From positions 1-64,000 of the forward strand of contig JAIVFH010000028.1 of NCBI GenBank assembly GCA_025765595.1: DNA of 64,000 nt, written 5' to 3'. Positions 19,254-30,207 of the stretch are shown in pieces. The stretch comes from Obelidium mucronatum. Taxonomy: Eukaryota; Chytridiomycota; Chytridiomycetes; Chytridiales; Chytriomycetaceae. Both the position numbers and the translations under genes were made by a program. Positions within the stretch are counted from its first letter, which is position 1; the number at the start of each line of letters is the position of its first letter. A model generated the notes under the pieces. That model did not search any database and had not been told where the DNA came from. It saw only the letters and a program-made list of their open reading frames with translations.

Positions 19254-22200
19254 ACCGGAAAAGAAGCGGGGGAGGGAAGAAGCCGGTGGCGAGAACAAAG
19301 AGAACGAAAAGGAAAATAACACAAATAAAAGAAGAAATACTACTGGAACATATTACGCCAAAGTTGAACCAGAAAAAAGACATCACTGCAAGGAAAATAA
19401 GGGGATCTCCACAATAAAGAAAAAGAAGGGAACAAAAGACTCCGGAAAAAACAAAACACGCCCACAAATGGAAGGCTTTGAATCCCTATTCAACTTTCGA
19501 AAGAACACCGAAAACAGCCCAACAGTTCAAACAACAGCCGCTAACAACGATGCACTTGCAGAAACCATAACGCTGACAGAATTGCCACTAACGCCACCAA
19601 CCCTAAAGAAAAGAAAAAATGATAACCACCAAAACCTCAGCCACACATCAAAAAAGAGGAAATTGAGAGAATATAAGCCAAAAGGGAAACATACACCATC
19701 CCAATTCATGAGACCAATCCCAAGCCCCGTAGAAATGGACTCGAGGGAAAAAAGGAACACAATGATCCAAAAAATTATCGTAGAGGTGATAACACACAAC
19801 GGAGACCTATCAGAAAAATCTGCGGCGATAGTACAACAACTGGAAACTGCCAAAAACCAATACCCACAGGCGGGAGGCTCCAGCATAGAACAACAGAACC
19901 ACCTAAACCTAAAAAGAACACAATGGCTAGAGCTTCAGAAATTCAACCATACAGACCTCGCGAATGGGGCGGAAAGAGCAGAAACACCTCAAAGAATTGC
20001 AACCACAATTAGTGAAGATGTCAGAAAGAAAATTGACGAAATTATGAAAACATTGCTCAGAACACAACCAGAGAAACTATTGACCCAAAACAAACCAGGC
20101 CGAGACACTAGTGAATCGGAGAGGCCAATAACACCTCTGGCGGACACAGCAAAACGCCAAGACAACCATAGAACCCACAAAACAGACCAGTATAGCAGTG
20201 AATTAATAGGCCACAAAACAGATCAACATAACAGTAAATTTATAGGAAAACTTAGCCAAATGAAAACAAAACCAGAAAAAACATTGAGAGTGGCAACATA
20301 CAACTGTAGAGGACTTACTGACATCACAATGATCCAGATATCCCAGTTATTAAAAGAACAATGTGTTGACGTCCTACTACTACAAGAAACAAAGTGCACT
20401 GACAAGCAAGCCCAAAAACTGATGCGCGCCTATAACAGTGAATTTAAAGGGCTATCATACTGGACAAATGCGATAGGGACCACACAAAAAACAGCAGGAA
20501 CTGGAATCATCATAACAGAAAAGTGGAGCAGGCACTACACCAAATGCGAAAAACCAAATGCAAGCCTCATATCACTGACACTCACATTCAAGGAAGGAAC
20601 AATCAGAATAGTCAACACCTACTGGCCATCGAATGACACAGCGGATAACACAAGAAACATGTTATTAACACTTAATAAATGGCGGAAAGAAGATAGCGAA
20701 AAACGCGAACACATTGGAACAATCATCGCTGGAGACACAAATGAAGCAGAAACTACTAAGGACTGGAAATCAGAGAAGGTGATCACCAGACCGGCAAAAC
20801 GAAATAGCCTTATCAAATGGCTAAGAGAAGCAAACTATGAAGACGTATACAGAAGTATCAACGAAGATGACGAGAAATACACTTACTTCAAAATGGAAGT
20901 AGGGAGAATAACACAAGCAAGTAGACTGGACAGTATATGGCTTGAACCTAACCTGGCCAAAATAACATCTCAATGTGAATGCTTATCAGAGATGTTGGAC
21001 TACAAATACTCTGACCATGTTCCAGTAATTGCAGACATTGAAGTGAAACATGTACTCAGCCCCTCAATGAAAACAAAGAAAGAAACCAGAATAGTAATCG
21101 ATATGGAAAAAACGAATGAAACACACAGAGTGAAATTCCAAGAATCACTCAACTTAGCCCTAAAGAAAGAAAACCTAATTGCAGAGCTAGCCGAAGTAAC
21201 AAACAAATGGCAACTCAAGAAAGGAGACCCAGAAAGAATCCAAGAACACACTAAAATTGCACAGGACCAAATGAAATGCAAGGAACCATCCCAAACTGAA
21301 AATCTGTACGACCCGGCAGGGAAGCAAGAAGTTATGGAAATCCTTGACAGGATTGCGCAAAGACACATGGAACTAATGAACAAGATCGCGTTAGAAACCC
21401 TACCAACCAGAATACGCGGCAAGGAAACCAAGAGAGCACAGCTACACAACCCATGGATTGCCCTATACAATGAACTAGAGATGTGCATCAAAGAAATTAG
21501 GAGGTCAGAAGTGGACAAGACAAGAACAATAATGAGGCAACACAGGAGACGACTGCAAAAAACACTGAGAAAAACTGAACATGAATGGACCAGACCACAA
21601 CCGAGCAAGGAAAACAGGGACCCTAAGGAACCAATTAAGACAGAAACAAAAAAATGGCTTATAGAACAACAAAATGAGGTCAGGAAAAAAATGGAACATA
21701 CAACTGCACAAACCATCACCCAAATGATCGAAGAAAATGTGGCAGCAAGGAACAACAGGATGAACAAAAACACAAAGAAATTTCTTAACAGTGTCCTTGA
21801 CAGATTCCACAAAATCGACCTGGATAGGATTAAAGTCACAGACAAGGACGGCAACAGCCACATAGAATTTGACAGTGAGAAAGTCAAAATAGAAGTTGCA
21901 AACCAAATGAAAGAGTGGTTCCACAGAAGACCAGACAAAGAATTCAAAGAAAAATCCATCTTCATTGACGCATACAAACCGTTGGACAACATAGATGAAA
22001 ACATATATGAACCAATGAAAGCTGAGGTCACCGAAGATGAAATTTGCATAGCACTTGAACAACTTGGGACCAAAAAAGCCCCAGGAAACAGTGGAACAAC
22101 CAAAGAACTCTTACTAATGGGAGGGCAAGAAAACTGGAAACTCATAGTGAAGATGATGCAAACATGCGAAGAGTATATGGACTCCCCCAACTGCTGGCTG

Positions 22201-25200
22201 CAAGGAATCATCAATCCAATCCCAAAAAACCAAGAATGGGGAGCAGACATCTACTCAACAAGACCCATCGCGTTACTTGAAACGCTGTACAAACTCCAAG
22301 AAATGATAAAAAAGAATAGACTAGTCCCTATCCTTGACAGAAACAATGTACTAAAAGGAAGAAACTGCTCTGTCCTCCCTGGCGAATCCACTGACCCAGT
22401 CATACATTGTGTTAAAGCAATCATCGACCACTGTATCGAAACCAAGAAAGAATGCTACATACTATTGAATGACATTAAGAAAGCCTTTGACTCAGTAAGC
22501 CCAAGGGCGGTTATGAGAAGCCACAGAAGAATCAAAATTCCATACTGCTACTCGGCATGGAAATATAATACACAACTGAAACTCACGGCAAAAATTAGAA
22601 CAGCAATTGGCGAGACAGAAAACATACAAATAGGCACTATGATCCAACAAGGCTCTGTCCTGGCCCCTATCGAATGGAGAGTATTCTGGGACACAATCCT
22701 GTGTGTCATTGATCAAGAAACCAAAGGTATAAAACTCTCAGCAAATATCAAAACAAGATTCAACGGAAAAAACTGGGATACCGAGACTATATCGGAGGAC
22801 ATAGCAGCCCTCGCGTTTGTGGATGACACCAACACAGTGGCCGACAACTGGAAAGAACTGGAAAAACAGGCCAAACTGCTGTATGAATTCCAAGAGGGAA
22901 ATACGATAGCGTCCAACACCAAAAAAGTCAAAGTAATTGCAATTAACCCCAAAACCCCCCAATCAGTCCTGAAGTGGGGTAACCAAAGTGAAGTGGAAGT
23001 GTTGCAAAAAGATCAAAGTGAAAGAATATTGGGAAACTACTTCTCAGCCGACAACTCAAACACAAGAGCAATTGAGGAAATACAGACCCAAATCCAAGCT
23101 ATGGTAAACATGCTGAAAGACAAAAGAATCACAGACAAAAGCACAATAATGATCATAAACACGGTGCTCATGCAACAAATAAGATACAAATGGCAAACTG
23201 TACCGGTCAGCCCAACTGATGTGGAAAAGTGGTTTACACCAGTACTAGGACTAGTCAAACAGAAAGCGAAACAACCTAACAGCCTACCAACCTCCCAAAT
23301 GAAACACTCACAGATATATAACCTCATCGACTGGAATGACCTATTTATGTACGACACAATCAGCAACTTAATGATTCGAGTAAACTCTGACGACTTGCTT
23401 GGAAAAGTTACAAGAATTCGCCTAGCAAACCTGCAAGAAGAACTGGCACTACCTCACTGCCCACTGGAGACACCGTTCCCGGCAAAAGTGCAAAAAGGCA
23501 CCCACCACCTTGCGACCACACTTAACAGAATGTTCAGACACTGCATAAGTTGTGAAGCGATTAAACACCTTGACCATGAAGGAAAGGAAAAACCGGCCTT
23601 TGGGAAGGTAGAAGGAGGAGAAACATCTATGTTCCATGCAATAGACAACTGGGTAACATATAATGAAGTCAAGACCCACCTTAAGAAGTGGAACATCCTA
23701 TTTGTGGAGCAGATCCTATGCAGGAACAGTGAAAGAATACTTAGCCAAAGAGAAATGGCCATCAGGTACCCAGGTTTTAATGCAGGCAAAGAAAAGTGGT
23801 ATAACATGGTGACAGAGTCACTCCAAAAACTATCAACCAAAGGCAATCCCAGAATATCAGACCTTGCAAAAAGAAGTCCAAACCCATTTGCAACCGAAAA
23901 ATCAACAATGAACCTACTAAGCCAAGCTAAAACCCAAGACATAGTCACATGGACAAATGAGAACGGCAACTCTGAATATGGACAAGTTACAAAGAACACA
24001 CTCCAAAACGGCAGAATAACATACACAATGAAGCACCTGAGAGTAATCCCCTTAGAAACATGTCGTAACATAAACCCAGGAGGGAACTGGGAAGGAAACA
24101 ACACACAAATTGGATCATGTTGGGAAAGTGAATGCCCTGGATGGCAAGGAAACACCTGCACACTCAAATGGACTGGAGAAATCCAAAGAAAGAAAGCAGA
24201 AAATAAGGGGACCCACTCGGTAGTCACCATAAATGAAAACGAACAAGATATGGAACTTAAAATTGACATCTGGGAAATACAACAATCTAGAATGAAAGAA
24301 AAGCTAGTGGACCCTCAAGAAGTGGAGGAATCAAGCACCAAAAAGAACCTACCCTGGAGAGCCGGAACATATGGAAATAATAGAAATGACGGTGCAAAGA
24401 GAGCAGAAAAGTACTTTAAGTGCAGCAATGAAACAACACTGGAAGCCATTGGGACCAGAATTAGCAACTGTCTGAACAGCACATATGATAACATCTACAC
24501 TGATGGATCACTGAAAACCATCAATGGAGCCCCAAGCATAGCAGGATCTGTATTCGTCAGAGACGGCGCCAGCAGCGGCAGACAAGTGAACTTCAAACTG
24601 GAAGGAAATGCACACTCGACAAACCCGGAACACATGGCCCTGAATGCAGCACTAATTGGGTGCGGGGACTTCTCAAACACAATCAATATTGATAACATGA
24701 CAGTAATCTCGATATACAAAAGACTAAAAGAACTCAATTTTAACATACACCCCAGAGAACTGAACAAGAAAGCAAATGTTATGTCCACTGCAATCACATG
24801 TGAAATCATGAAGGAAAGAAACAGAGAAGGAATGACACAACTCCCTGAGGTGAAACATGTAAAAGGACACAGCGGGGAAGTAGGCAATGAACAAGCTGAC
24901 AAAGATGCCAACAAAGGACACATGGCGCCACTGCTCACACAAAACACCCACGCGCAATCAAACATAAAATTCATCCTAAAGGCAGACGGGAATATCATCG
25001 AAGGAGCATACAGAAACAACCTAAAAGAAATAACCAAAATAGCAGCACACCTGGAATGGATAGACCAACCAAAACATAGACACATCAAAGAAATCCAGGA
25101 GTTGGTAGACCTGGGTCTTACCTTCACTGTAATCCAATGTGGACACAAAACAACCTCACTATTCACCAGTGAAAACCTCAGTCACTATAGGAAATACCTG

Positions 25201-26673
25201 ATAAATTCAACACATAGGCAACTACCAACCCAAAAAGAAATGCGAAGAAGACATCAGGACCTCTACCCTGATGGATGCTGTAGAGTATGCCTCTCAGATG
25301 AGGAAGAAACAAATGAGCACCTATGGACCTGCCCAGTAATGCAAGAAACCAGAGGAGAAATCATGACCAACTTCATCGAAAATCTTAGTAAAAAGATTGA
25401 AGAAGAGTGCCAAAAGGAAAGCAAGGAGAAACCACAACAACCCAGTAACCCTGAGGGAGACATCCAACCAACTCTAATACCAACGGGAAACAACCCGAAA
25501 GGAGAAATTGAGAAAGAAAGTAACCTGACACTAGATGAAATTAAGACCAAACTGGAAAAGTGGTTCAGAAACTGGATGGGACAACCAACAAATCAATACA
25601 TGGAAGAAGACACGAACCCAATAAACTCCAAAACAGACAGATTCTCATTCGAACAGATTGCAGGATATGGACTTATACCAGAGATAACCCACGAATGCAT
25701 CAGAAAATGTGGAGTACAGAAGGCGGAAAGCATCAGAAGAATTATTGTACAAGCATGGAAAGACCTGAGATACGAAGTAAAGGAAAAAATCTGGAAACAC
25801 CGCAACGAAAAGACAATTGAATTTGAACTTGCCTGCGGAATCACTGAGAAAAAAAAGAACAAGGGGAAAGATAAAAACCCCAGAAAAGAGGGACCCAGAA
25901 ACAAAACCGAAAGGAACAATGAACCAAGAACAACCAGAACCACAAAGATCAAAAATGAAACCATATGTCAACTATGCGAGGGGATAATGAATGCAACAGG
26001 AAACCATGAATGCTCAGGAAGAATGGGGAGAATTAAAAAAGCAATCAAAACGCTAATTGAAGATAGAAAAGGAATCAGGAAAATACGACCTGGATGGACA
26101 ACAACATCTAGCAGATACATGAACGCATACGTCAAGAATGAAGAATTCGAACACAAACCAAAGAAGCGCCAAGTGCCAGGAAAGAAACTGAAAACCGATG
26201 AACAGAACAGACAGGGAAACAAAAAGAAGGAAACACACCGCGAGGAAAAGGAAAGTGAAAAGAAACAACTGAAAAGGAAACTGGAAGAACTACAAGAATA
26301 TGAAGACAGAGCATTCAAGGAGCTGAGAAAAGGGAAAACAACATTAGAAGAAATCAGCCATGACATAGCAAGGGAAAGACAAAGACTGGAAATACCTGAC
26401 GAAGATGTGGACATGGGACCGGTGTCTCTTCAAATACCCAAAGGATGGCGACAAGGGTCGACCCATCCAGAGGGGACCCTACCAACACAAGGACCAAGCA
26501 AGCAGCAAGGGGACTGGAACCCCACAAGCAAGAGACATATGGTGGAAGGGAGGCCAGATGGGGGCTCTCTTTTTTCCCCACAGGGGTTTTTGATAACGAG
26601 GCCCCCAATAAGTGTGGAAGCTCAAGAGGAGCTGAGGGATGGGAGTGGAGGAAGTGGGGTTGTTGTAGATTAG
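19246..26673 (+). CDS. LINE ORF2: endonuclease, reverse transcriptase, RNase H
   Basis: 2,475 residues, unusually long for ORF2. Order of domains: Lys-rich N-terminal extension (1-340); APE-type endonuclease (about 345-595: LRVATYNCRG, LLLQETK, GDTNEAE, SRLDSIW, YSDHVPV); reverse transcriptase (about 930-1250: STRPIALLETLYKL, LLNDIKKAFDS, QQGSVLAP, catalytic FVDD); a long linker; RNase H (about 1748-1890: YTDGS, PEHMALNAAL, HSGEVGNEQADKD); a CRVCLSDEEETNEHLWTC finger (about 2013); and a second C/H cluster near 2240 before a charged tail. All key acidic residues of RT and RNase H are visible. It overlaps ORF1 by ATGAATAA in the +1 frame, so termination-reinitiation or frameshifting is likely. 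Confidence 0.93.
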   Translation: MNKPEKKRGREEAGGENKENEKENNTNKRRNTTGTYYAKVEPEKRHHCKENKGISTIKKKKGTKDSGKNKTRPQMEGFESLFNFRKNTENSPTVQTTAANNDALAETITLTELPLTPPTLKKRKNDNHQNLSHTSKKRKLREYKPKGKHTPSQFMRPIPSPVEMDSREKRNTMIQKIIVEVITHNGDLSEKSAAIVQQLETAKNQYPQAGGSSIEQQNHLNLKRTQWLELQKFNHTDLANGAERAETPQRIATTISEDVRKKIDEIMKTLLRTQPEKLLTQNKPGRDTSESERPITPLADTAKRQDNHRTHKTDQYSSELIGHKTDQHNSKFIGKLSQMKTKPEKTLRVATYNCRGLTDITMIQISQLLKEQCVDVLLLQETKCTDKQAQKLMRAYNSEFKGLSYWTNAIGTTQKTAGTGIIITEKWSRHYTKCEKPNASLISLTLTFKEGTIRIVNTYWPSNDTADNTRNMLLTLNKWRKEDSEKREHIGTIIAGDTNEAETTKDWKSEKVITRPAKRNSLIKWLREANYEDVYRSINEDDEKYTYFKMEVGRITQASRLDSIWLEPNLAKITSQCECLSEMLDYKYSDHVPVIADIEVKHVLSPSMKTKKETRIVIDMEKTNETHRVKFQESLNLALKKENLIAELAEVTNKWQLKKGDPERIQEHTKIAQDQMKCKEPSQTENLYDPAGKQEVMEILDRIAQRHMELMNKIALETLPTRIRGKETKRAQLHNPWIALYNELEMCIKEIRRSEVDKTRTIMRQHRRRLQKTLRKTEHEWTRPQPSKENRDPKEPIKTETKKWLIEQQNEVRKKMEHTTAQTITQMIEENVAARNNRMNKNTKKFLNSVLDRFHKIDLDRIKVTDKDGNSHIEFDSEKVKIEVANQMKEWFHRRPDKEFKEKSIFIDAYKPLDNIDENIYEPMKAEVTEDEICIALEQLGTKKAPGNSGTTKELLLMGGQENWKLIVKMMQTCEEYMDSPNCWLQGIINPIPKNQEWGADIYSTRPIALLETLYKLQEMIKKNRLVPILDRNNVLKGRNCSVLPGESTDPVIHCVKAIIDHCIETKKECYILLNDIKKAFDSVSPRAVMRSHRRIKIPYCYSAWKYNTQLKLTAKIRTAIGETENIQIGTMIQQGSVLAPIEWRVFWDTILCVIDQETKGIKLSANIKTRFNGKNWDTETISEDIAALAFVDDTNTVADNWKELEKQAKLLYEFQEGNTIASNTKKVKVIAINPKTPQSVLKWGNQSEVEVLQKDQSERILGNYFSADNSNTRAIEEIQTQIQAMVNMLKDKRITDKSTIMIINTVLMQQIRYKWQTVPVSPTDVEKWFTPVLGLVKQKAKQPNSLPTSQMKHSQIYNLIDWNDLFMYDTISNLMIRVNSDDLLGKVTRIRLANLQEELALPHCPLETPFPAKVQKGTHHLATTLNRMFRHCISCEAIKHLDHEGKEKPAFGKVEGGETSMFHAIDNWVTYNEVKTHLKKWNILFVEQILCRNSERILSQREMAIRYPGFNAGKEKWYNMVTESLQKLSTKGNPRISDLAKRSPNPFATEKSTMNLLSQAKTQDIVTWTNENGNSEYGQVTKNTLQNGRITYTMKHLRVIPLETCRNINPGGNWEGNNTQIGSCWESECPGWQGNTCTLKWTGEIQRKKAENKGTHSVVTINENEQDMELKIDIWEIQQSRMKEKLVDPQEVEESSTKKNLPWRAGTYGNNRNDGAKRAEKYFKCSNETTLEAIGTRISNCLNSTYDNIYTDGSLKTINGAPSIAGSVFVRDGASSGRQVNFKLEGNAHSTNPEHMALNAALIGCGDFSNTINIDNMTVISIYKRLKELNFNIHPRELNKKANVMSTAITCEIMKERNREGMTQLPEVKHVKGHSGEVGNEQADKDANKGHMAPLLTQNTHAQSNIKFILKADGNIIEGAYRNNLKEITKIAAHLEWIDQPKHRHIKEIQELVDLGLTFTVIQCGHKTTSLFTSENLSHYRKYLINSTHRQLPTQKEMRRRHQDLYPDGCCRVCLSDEEETNEHLWTCPVMQETRGEIMTNFIENLSKKIEEECQKESKEKPQQPSNPEGDIQPTLIPTGNNPKGEIEKESNLTLDEIKTKLEKWFRNWMGQPTNQYMEEDTNPINSKTDRFSFEQIAGYGLIPEITHECIRKCGVQKAESIRRIIVQAWKDLRYEVKEKIWKHRNEKTIEFELACGITEKKKNKGKDKNPRKEGPRNKTERNNEPRTTRTTKIKNETICQLCEGIMNATGNHECSGRMGRIKKAIKTLIEDRKGIRKIRPGWTTTSSRYMNAYVKNEEFEHKPKKRQVPGKKLKTDEQNRQGNKKKETHREEKESEKKQLKRKLEELQEYEDRAFKELRKGKTTLEEISHDIARERQRLEIPDEDVDMGPVSLQIPKGWRQGSTHPEGTLPTQGPSKQQGDWNPTSKRHMVEGRPDGGSLFSPQGFLITRPPISVEAQEELRDGSGGSGVVVD

Positions 26674-27650
26674 GGGTGCACAATATAGATGGAAACTCAA
26701 GACGAGTTGGAGGATGGGAGCGGGGAAGTGGTAGTGGTAGTAGACTGGGGATCTACAAGGGGGGTTAGGTGGAAATCATCGCAATCCGGAGTATGAGGCC
26801 GGGCCTTACTAATCAATCCGAGTAATTGGGGGGAAAATAGTAGTTCGACAAGTGTTTATTACAAAATACAGTTCACACCAAAAAAAAAAAAAAAAAAAAA
26901 AAAGACTTACTAAAACAAATAGTCATTACAAGCTCATTACAAGAAAAAAGTCATTACAAGTTAATAACAAGAAAAAAAGTATAAAACAAACTGACAAAAA
27001 ACTTATTGCAATGCAAACTTTTTTTCTAACTATTTTTAAGTTTTTTTTTAAGTTTTTAATAAATTTTTATTTTAGTTTAATAAATTTTTATTTTATTTTT
27101 ATTTTTAGTTTTAATTTATTTTTATTTTATTTATTTTTATTTTTATTTTTTTTATTTTTATTTTATTTTTTATGTTATTTTTATTTATTTTTATTTTTAT
27201 TTTATTTTATTTTTATTTTATTTTTATTTTATTTTTATTTTATTTTATTTATTTTTATTTTATTTTTATTTTATTTTTATTTTTTGTTTTTTTTTAAATT
27301 TTTAAATGGTTATTTTTTATTTATTTATTTATTAACTGTTTAATTTGCTTTATTTAGTAACTTGTATTTTATTTCTTTGCTTTTTGATGATAAGTTTAGT
27401 TTTAATAGTTGAGGCTGGGCAGTAAGTTGGTTTCACTTGGTTTGGCCTAAACAAGGTTTCATTGGGCTGCAACCTGCACTGCGAAGAAGCAAAGTGACTG
27501 AGCGTATGTCTCTAGTTAATTTTTCAGAATTTTATGATATTATAGTTAAAATTAATCATAAAAATTTATCAATTTCTCAAATAACCTCTGGCTACTAACA
27601 TTTGCTAAGATGCTCATTTCTCATGTCCACCATGCTAAACAGGAATACTG

Positions 27651-28083
27651 GAGGATGGTAGGAATAGAATCTTGCCAGGATTGGCAAGCAGGAGGGATTC
27701 CAATTGCTTTAGATCCAGGTTGCAGTCTGGCAGGGTGTAGATGCGGCTGCAATCCAAGAGCACTTGCACAATTTGATCCAGAGCAGAAGGATCTCAGCAG
27801 GAGCAGCAGGACACGCTCTAATTGCAGAGATCGGGTTAATAGGAGAGGTTGACGCTGTTGTATGTTTGGTTGAGGCAGCAGCAGCGGCTTGGCGTTGTCT
27901 TGTTGAGCGTTGCATTCTTCAAGTCAAAGTGATGAGGGAGAACACAACAAACCAGAGAATACTTTATTACAAAAAGATGTCAAAAAGTCAGCATCCACCA
28001 CTGCACACCAGATGCTGAAACACCAGAAGCACATGTCTGAGCAGGGACTGAGCCACGCTGATGTTATAGGTTGGTGGGCCAAT
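27651..28083. other. No gene recognised
   Basis: Between KDZ copy C and Helentron 4. Short frames encode alanine- or lysine-rich strings without a family signature. Confidence 0.3.
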
Positions 28084-28736
28084 TGCAGGTTGCTTGTCAA
28101 CCTGTCATGCTAAAGGGGAGTTTGAGGGGGTTGAAGGCCAATTCCTTGTAGTTCTATTTATAGAAAAGATGTTCCTACTTTGTTCAATGGTTTGAGGGCT
28201 AAGAAGGGGGTTTGTAATAGTTCTATTTTTAGAAAATAAACACGTTCAAGCTGTTGCTTCCCTGGCAATTAAAGGAAAATTGACTTGGAAACAAAAGTAA
28301 CTCCAGACAACACAACTGTCTCAAGAAGGGATTTTTTACCTGAGTAATCATGTTTTACTTATTTAATTTTCCGGCTGCTGTCATGTCATGCTTGTCCACC
28401 TGGAAACCTGAATAAACTTTCCACTAATTGATTTCATCAACTATAACACAAATAATGGAAGTGCAAAATAAGAAGAAGTAACTCAAGGCCAGATTAATGC
28501 CTAGTAAGCAGTATTGTTTGACATCTTCTGGTCATCCCCCAAGATTTTAAATTTGGAAAAGAAGAAGACAGCCTCTTTTAATTTTCTGGCAATCAAAATA
28601 GAAATTCTGACTTATTGCAAACACCCCTAAAAAGAAATTTTCTGCTCACAAGCGTAACAATCCCATTAAGTCCTTATTTCTCTGGAGTTGCAACCTGCAC
28701 TGCGAAGAAGCAAAGTGACTGAGCGTATGTCTCTAG
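28084..28736 (+). mobile_element. Helentron-like element 4 (653 bp)
   Basis: TGCAGGTTGC...CTCTAG, T on both flanks, inverted GCAACCTGCA about 37 bp inside the 3' end. Closely similar to elements 2 and 5 along its length. Non-coding. Confidence 0.8.
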
Positions 28737-30207
28737 TACTTTTATTTTTGCTGTGGTTGCTGTTAAACATTTTCAGCAACAAAACCTGCAGAGCTGCGAG
28801 TGCTGGATGACAGAACCAAGGGACAGGAGTTTTTGTATGGTCTAAATACAGACGGAGTTGAGGAGCTTGTTGCAGGGAGGTGAGGGGGTTTTACGCTAGA
28901 GTACGTGACGTCGTCTAACTCATAATAGAAAGTCTTCTTTATGTTTAAGTAGTTGTTTATTCAATAAATAGTTATCTCTAAGCTATGTAGTATTCAGACA
29001 AAGGAAGTTTGGTGGGATCGTTGTGTGCAATGATCAAGTCCTCAGGTGTGACGGCAAGCACCAAAATTGCTTTCAAAAGCGGATTTCAGGTATCTTTTGT
29101 GCAGAGTTGATTTTGAGGATTCTTGCTATTGTTTGAATTCAGCGCCGTCAGACGGTGTTATTGTTCCACAAACAAAAGATGTCAAAAGACCAACACGCAA
29201 AGCCAGGGAGTAAGCGAATCCTCTTAAGTGAGACTAACGAGGCGTTGTGGAAGCAACTTGCTACCAGACAAAGTTGGGAAAACTGCAGTGTCAGTCGTCA
29301 AACCTGAATTGGACAATGAAGGCAAAGACAATGACAAAGACACAGAAAAAACGATGAACTTAAACATGTCAGATGGACGCCTGGAAAATGGAATTCTCAG
29401 AAACAGCTAAGTGGTTATGGTTATTTCTTTGTTAATTCAGGGTTCTGGTTGTTCGTGATTGGGTTGTTATTGTTATTGTGTTTGAATTGTTGTTTTCGTA
29501 TTGTTTGTTGTTTTCGTATTGTTAAGCCAAAGGAGTCTAACAAACTCAACAAGTCAAACTACAAGTTGAGTTCAAATCACAGTCTAAGTCTTCTAACTTG
29601 ACTGTGGTGGCACCAAATAAGCTCAAACTTAAAGGACATAACCTTTAAGGTATGCTTTCAAGTTTGTTGTCTTGAAAAGTGCGGGAGATGTTATCACTGA
29701 TAACTGATTTGAGTGATTGTGCATCAAAGTCATAATAAAGTTCCAACAAGAAGTTCTAACCGCTATTTTACATTCCTATAGGTCCAAAAGTACTTTCCTA
29801 GGATGAAGGCGTCCCCTCAGCAGACTAGATCCATATATCGGAGTAATGTTATGTAATTAATCATTGATCGTAGCTCAAATGGTTAAGGCGTAAGGCTATA
29901 GTGCCGCAATTGCTGTAAGGCATGGGTTCTATTCACGGAACCTCCATTTTTGTGTTTCAATCATATTATGTGGCTGATAACTTTGACATCCATAGACGCC
30001 CGGAGTGTGTTCTAAGTCCAATGTATCGTATTATCTATTCTCTGTTCATACAATGAAGAGGGCCATGGGGCGCCAGATCATAGGTAATTGCCTTTTCTTG
30101 TTGGGAGTCCTGGAATATAATTCTAAGTTGATTTCATATAATAAATAGTTTATTGATAATAAATAAGTAATAATCTCTGTTGAACGCGGTAATAGAATTG
30201 TACAGAT
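28737..30207. other. Mixed relics between Helentrons 4 and 5
   Basis: Contains a possible spliced coding relic around 29090-29210 (SDGVIVPQTKDVKRPTRKA after a CAG acceptor), a short frame at 29228-29410 of unknown nature, and at about 29525-29565 the Copia gag-start phrase AAGGAGTCTAACAAACTC also seen near 6015. A degenerate tRNA-like sequence is at about 29865-29948. Nothing complete. Confidence 0.35.

Larger units (their letters stand above)
17209..26905 (+). mobile_element. Complete non-LTR retrotransposon (LINE), 9.7 kb
   Basis: Flanked by a 14-bp target-site duplication CTTACTAAAACAAA (17195-17208 and 26906-26919); Helentron 1 shows the single-copy site. It ends in a 24-bp A run (26880-26903). 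The 5' UTR is about 263 bp, ORF1 and ORF2 are both open, and the 3' UTR is about 200 bp. Duplication plus 3' A tail indicate target-primed reverse transcription of a full-length RNA. Intact frames and a perfect duplication imply a recent, possibly active copy. The APE-RT-RNase H order resembles Tad1/Deceiver-type fungal LINEs; the clade is an inference. Confidence 0.93.
15583..27515 (+). mobile_element. Helentron-like element 3 (11.9 kb, carries a LINE)
   Basis: Begins TGCAGGTTGC (15583), ends CTCTAG (27515), flanked by T at both ends, with GCAACCTGCA about 37 bp inside the 3' end. Subtracting the LINE and one copy of its duplication leaves about 2.2 kb that aligns along its whole length with Helentron 1. 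The empty target is visible in KDZ copy B at about 44186. It contains a 30-bp G run, a 38-bp A run, AATAC arrays and the GTGCACCC hairpins. No Rep or helicase, so it was mobilised in trans, before the LINE arrived. Confidence 0.8.
15229..27650 (-). mobile_element. KDZ element end, copy C (carrier of Helentron 3)
   Basis: 15229-15582 plus 27516-27650 together match the reverse complement of the right end of KDZ copy B (44035-44556): outer tip ACGTACTATAGCGAGCGGCA, the terminal minisatellite, an A/T-rich segment and the last codons of the transposase (DMRNEHL, 27596-27650). Everything in between is the inserted Helentron 3. The rest of the KDZ element is missing beyond 27650. Confidence 0.75.

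Noticed and set aside
21000..22250. 416-residue open frame on the minus strand inside the LINE
   Set aside because: Antisense shadow of ORF2; Leu/Ser/Phe-rich and without any motif.
29862..29948. tRNA-like sequence (GATCGTAGCTCAAATGGTTAAGGC...)
   Set aside because: The D arm looks right, but acceptor, anticodon and T stems do not pair. At best a pseudo-tRNA or SINE head.
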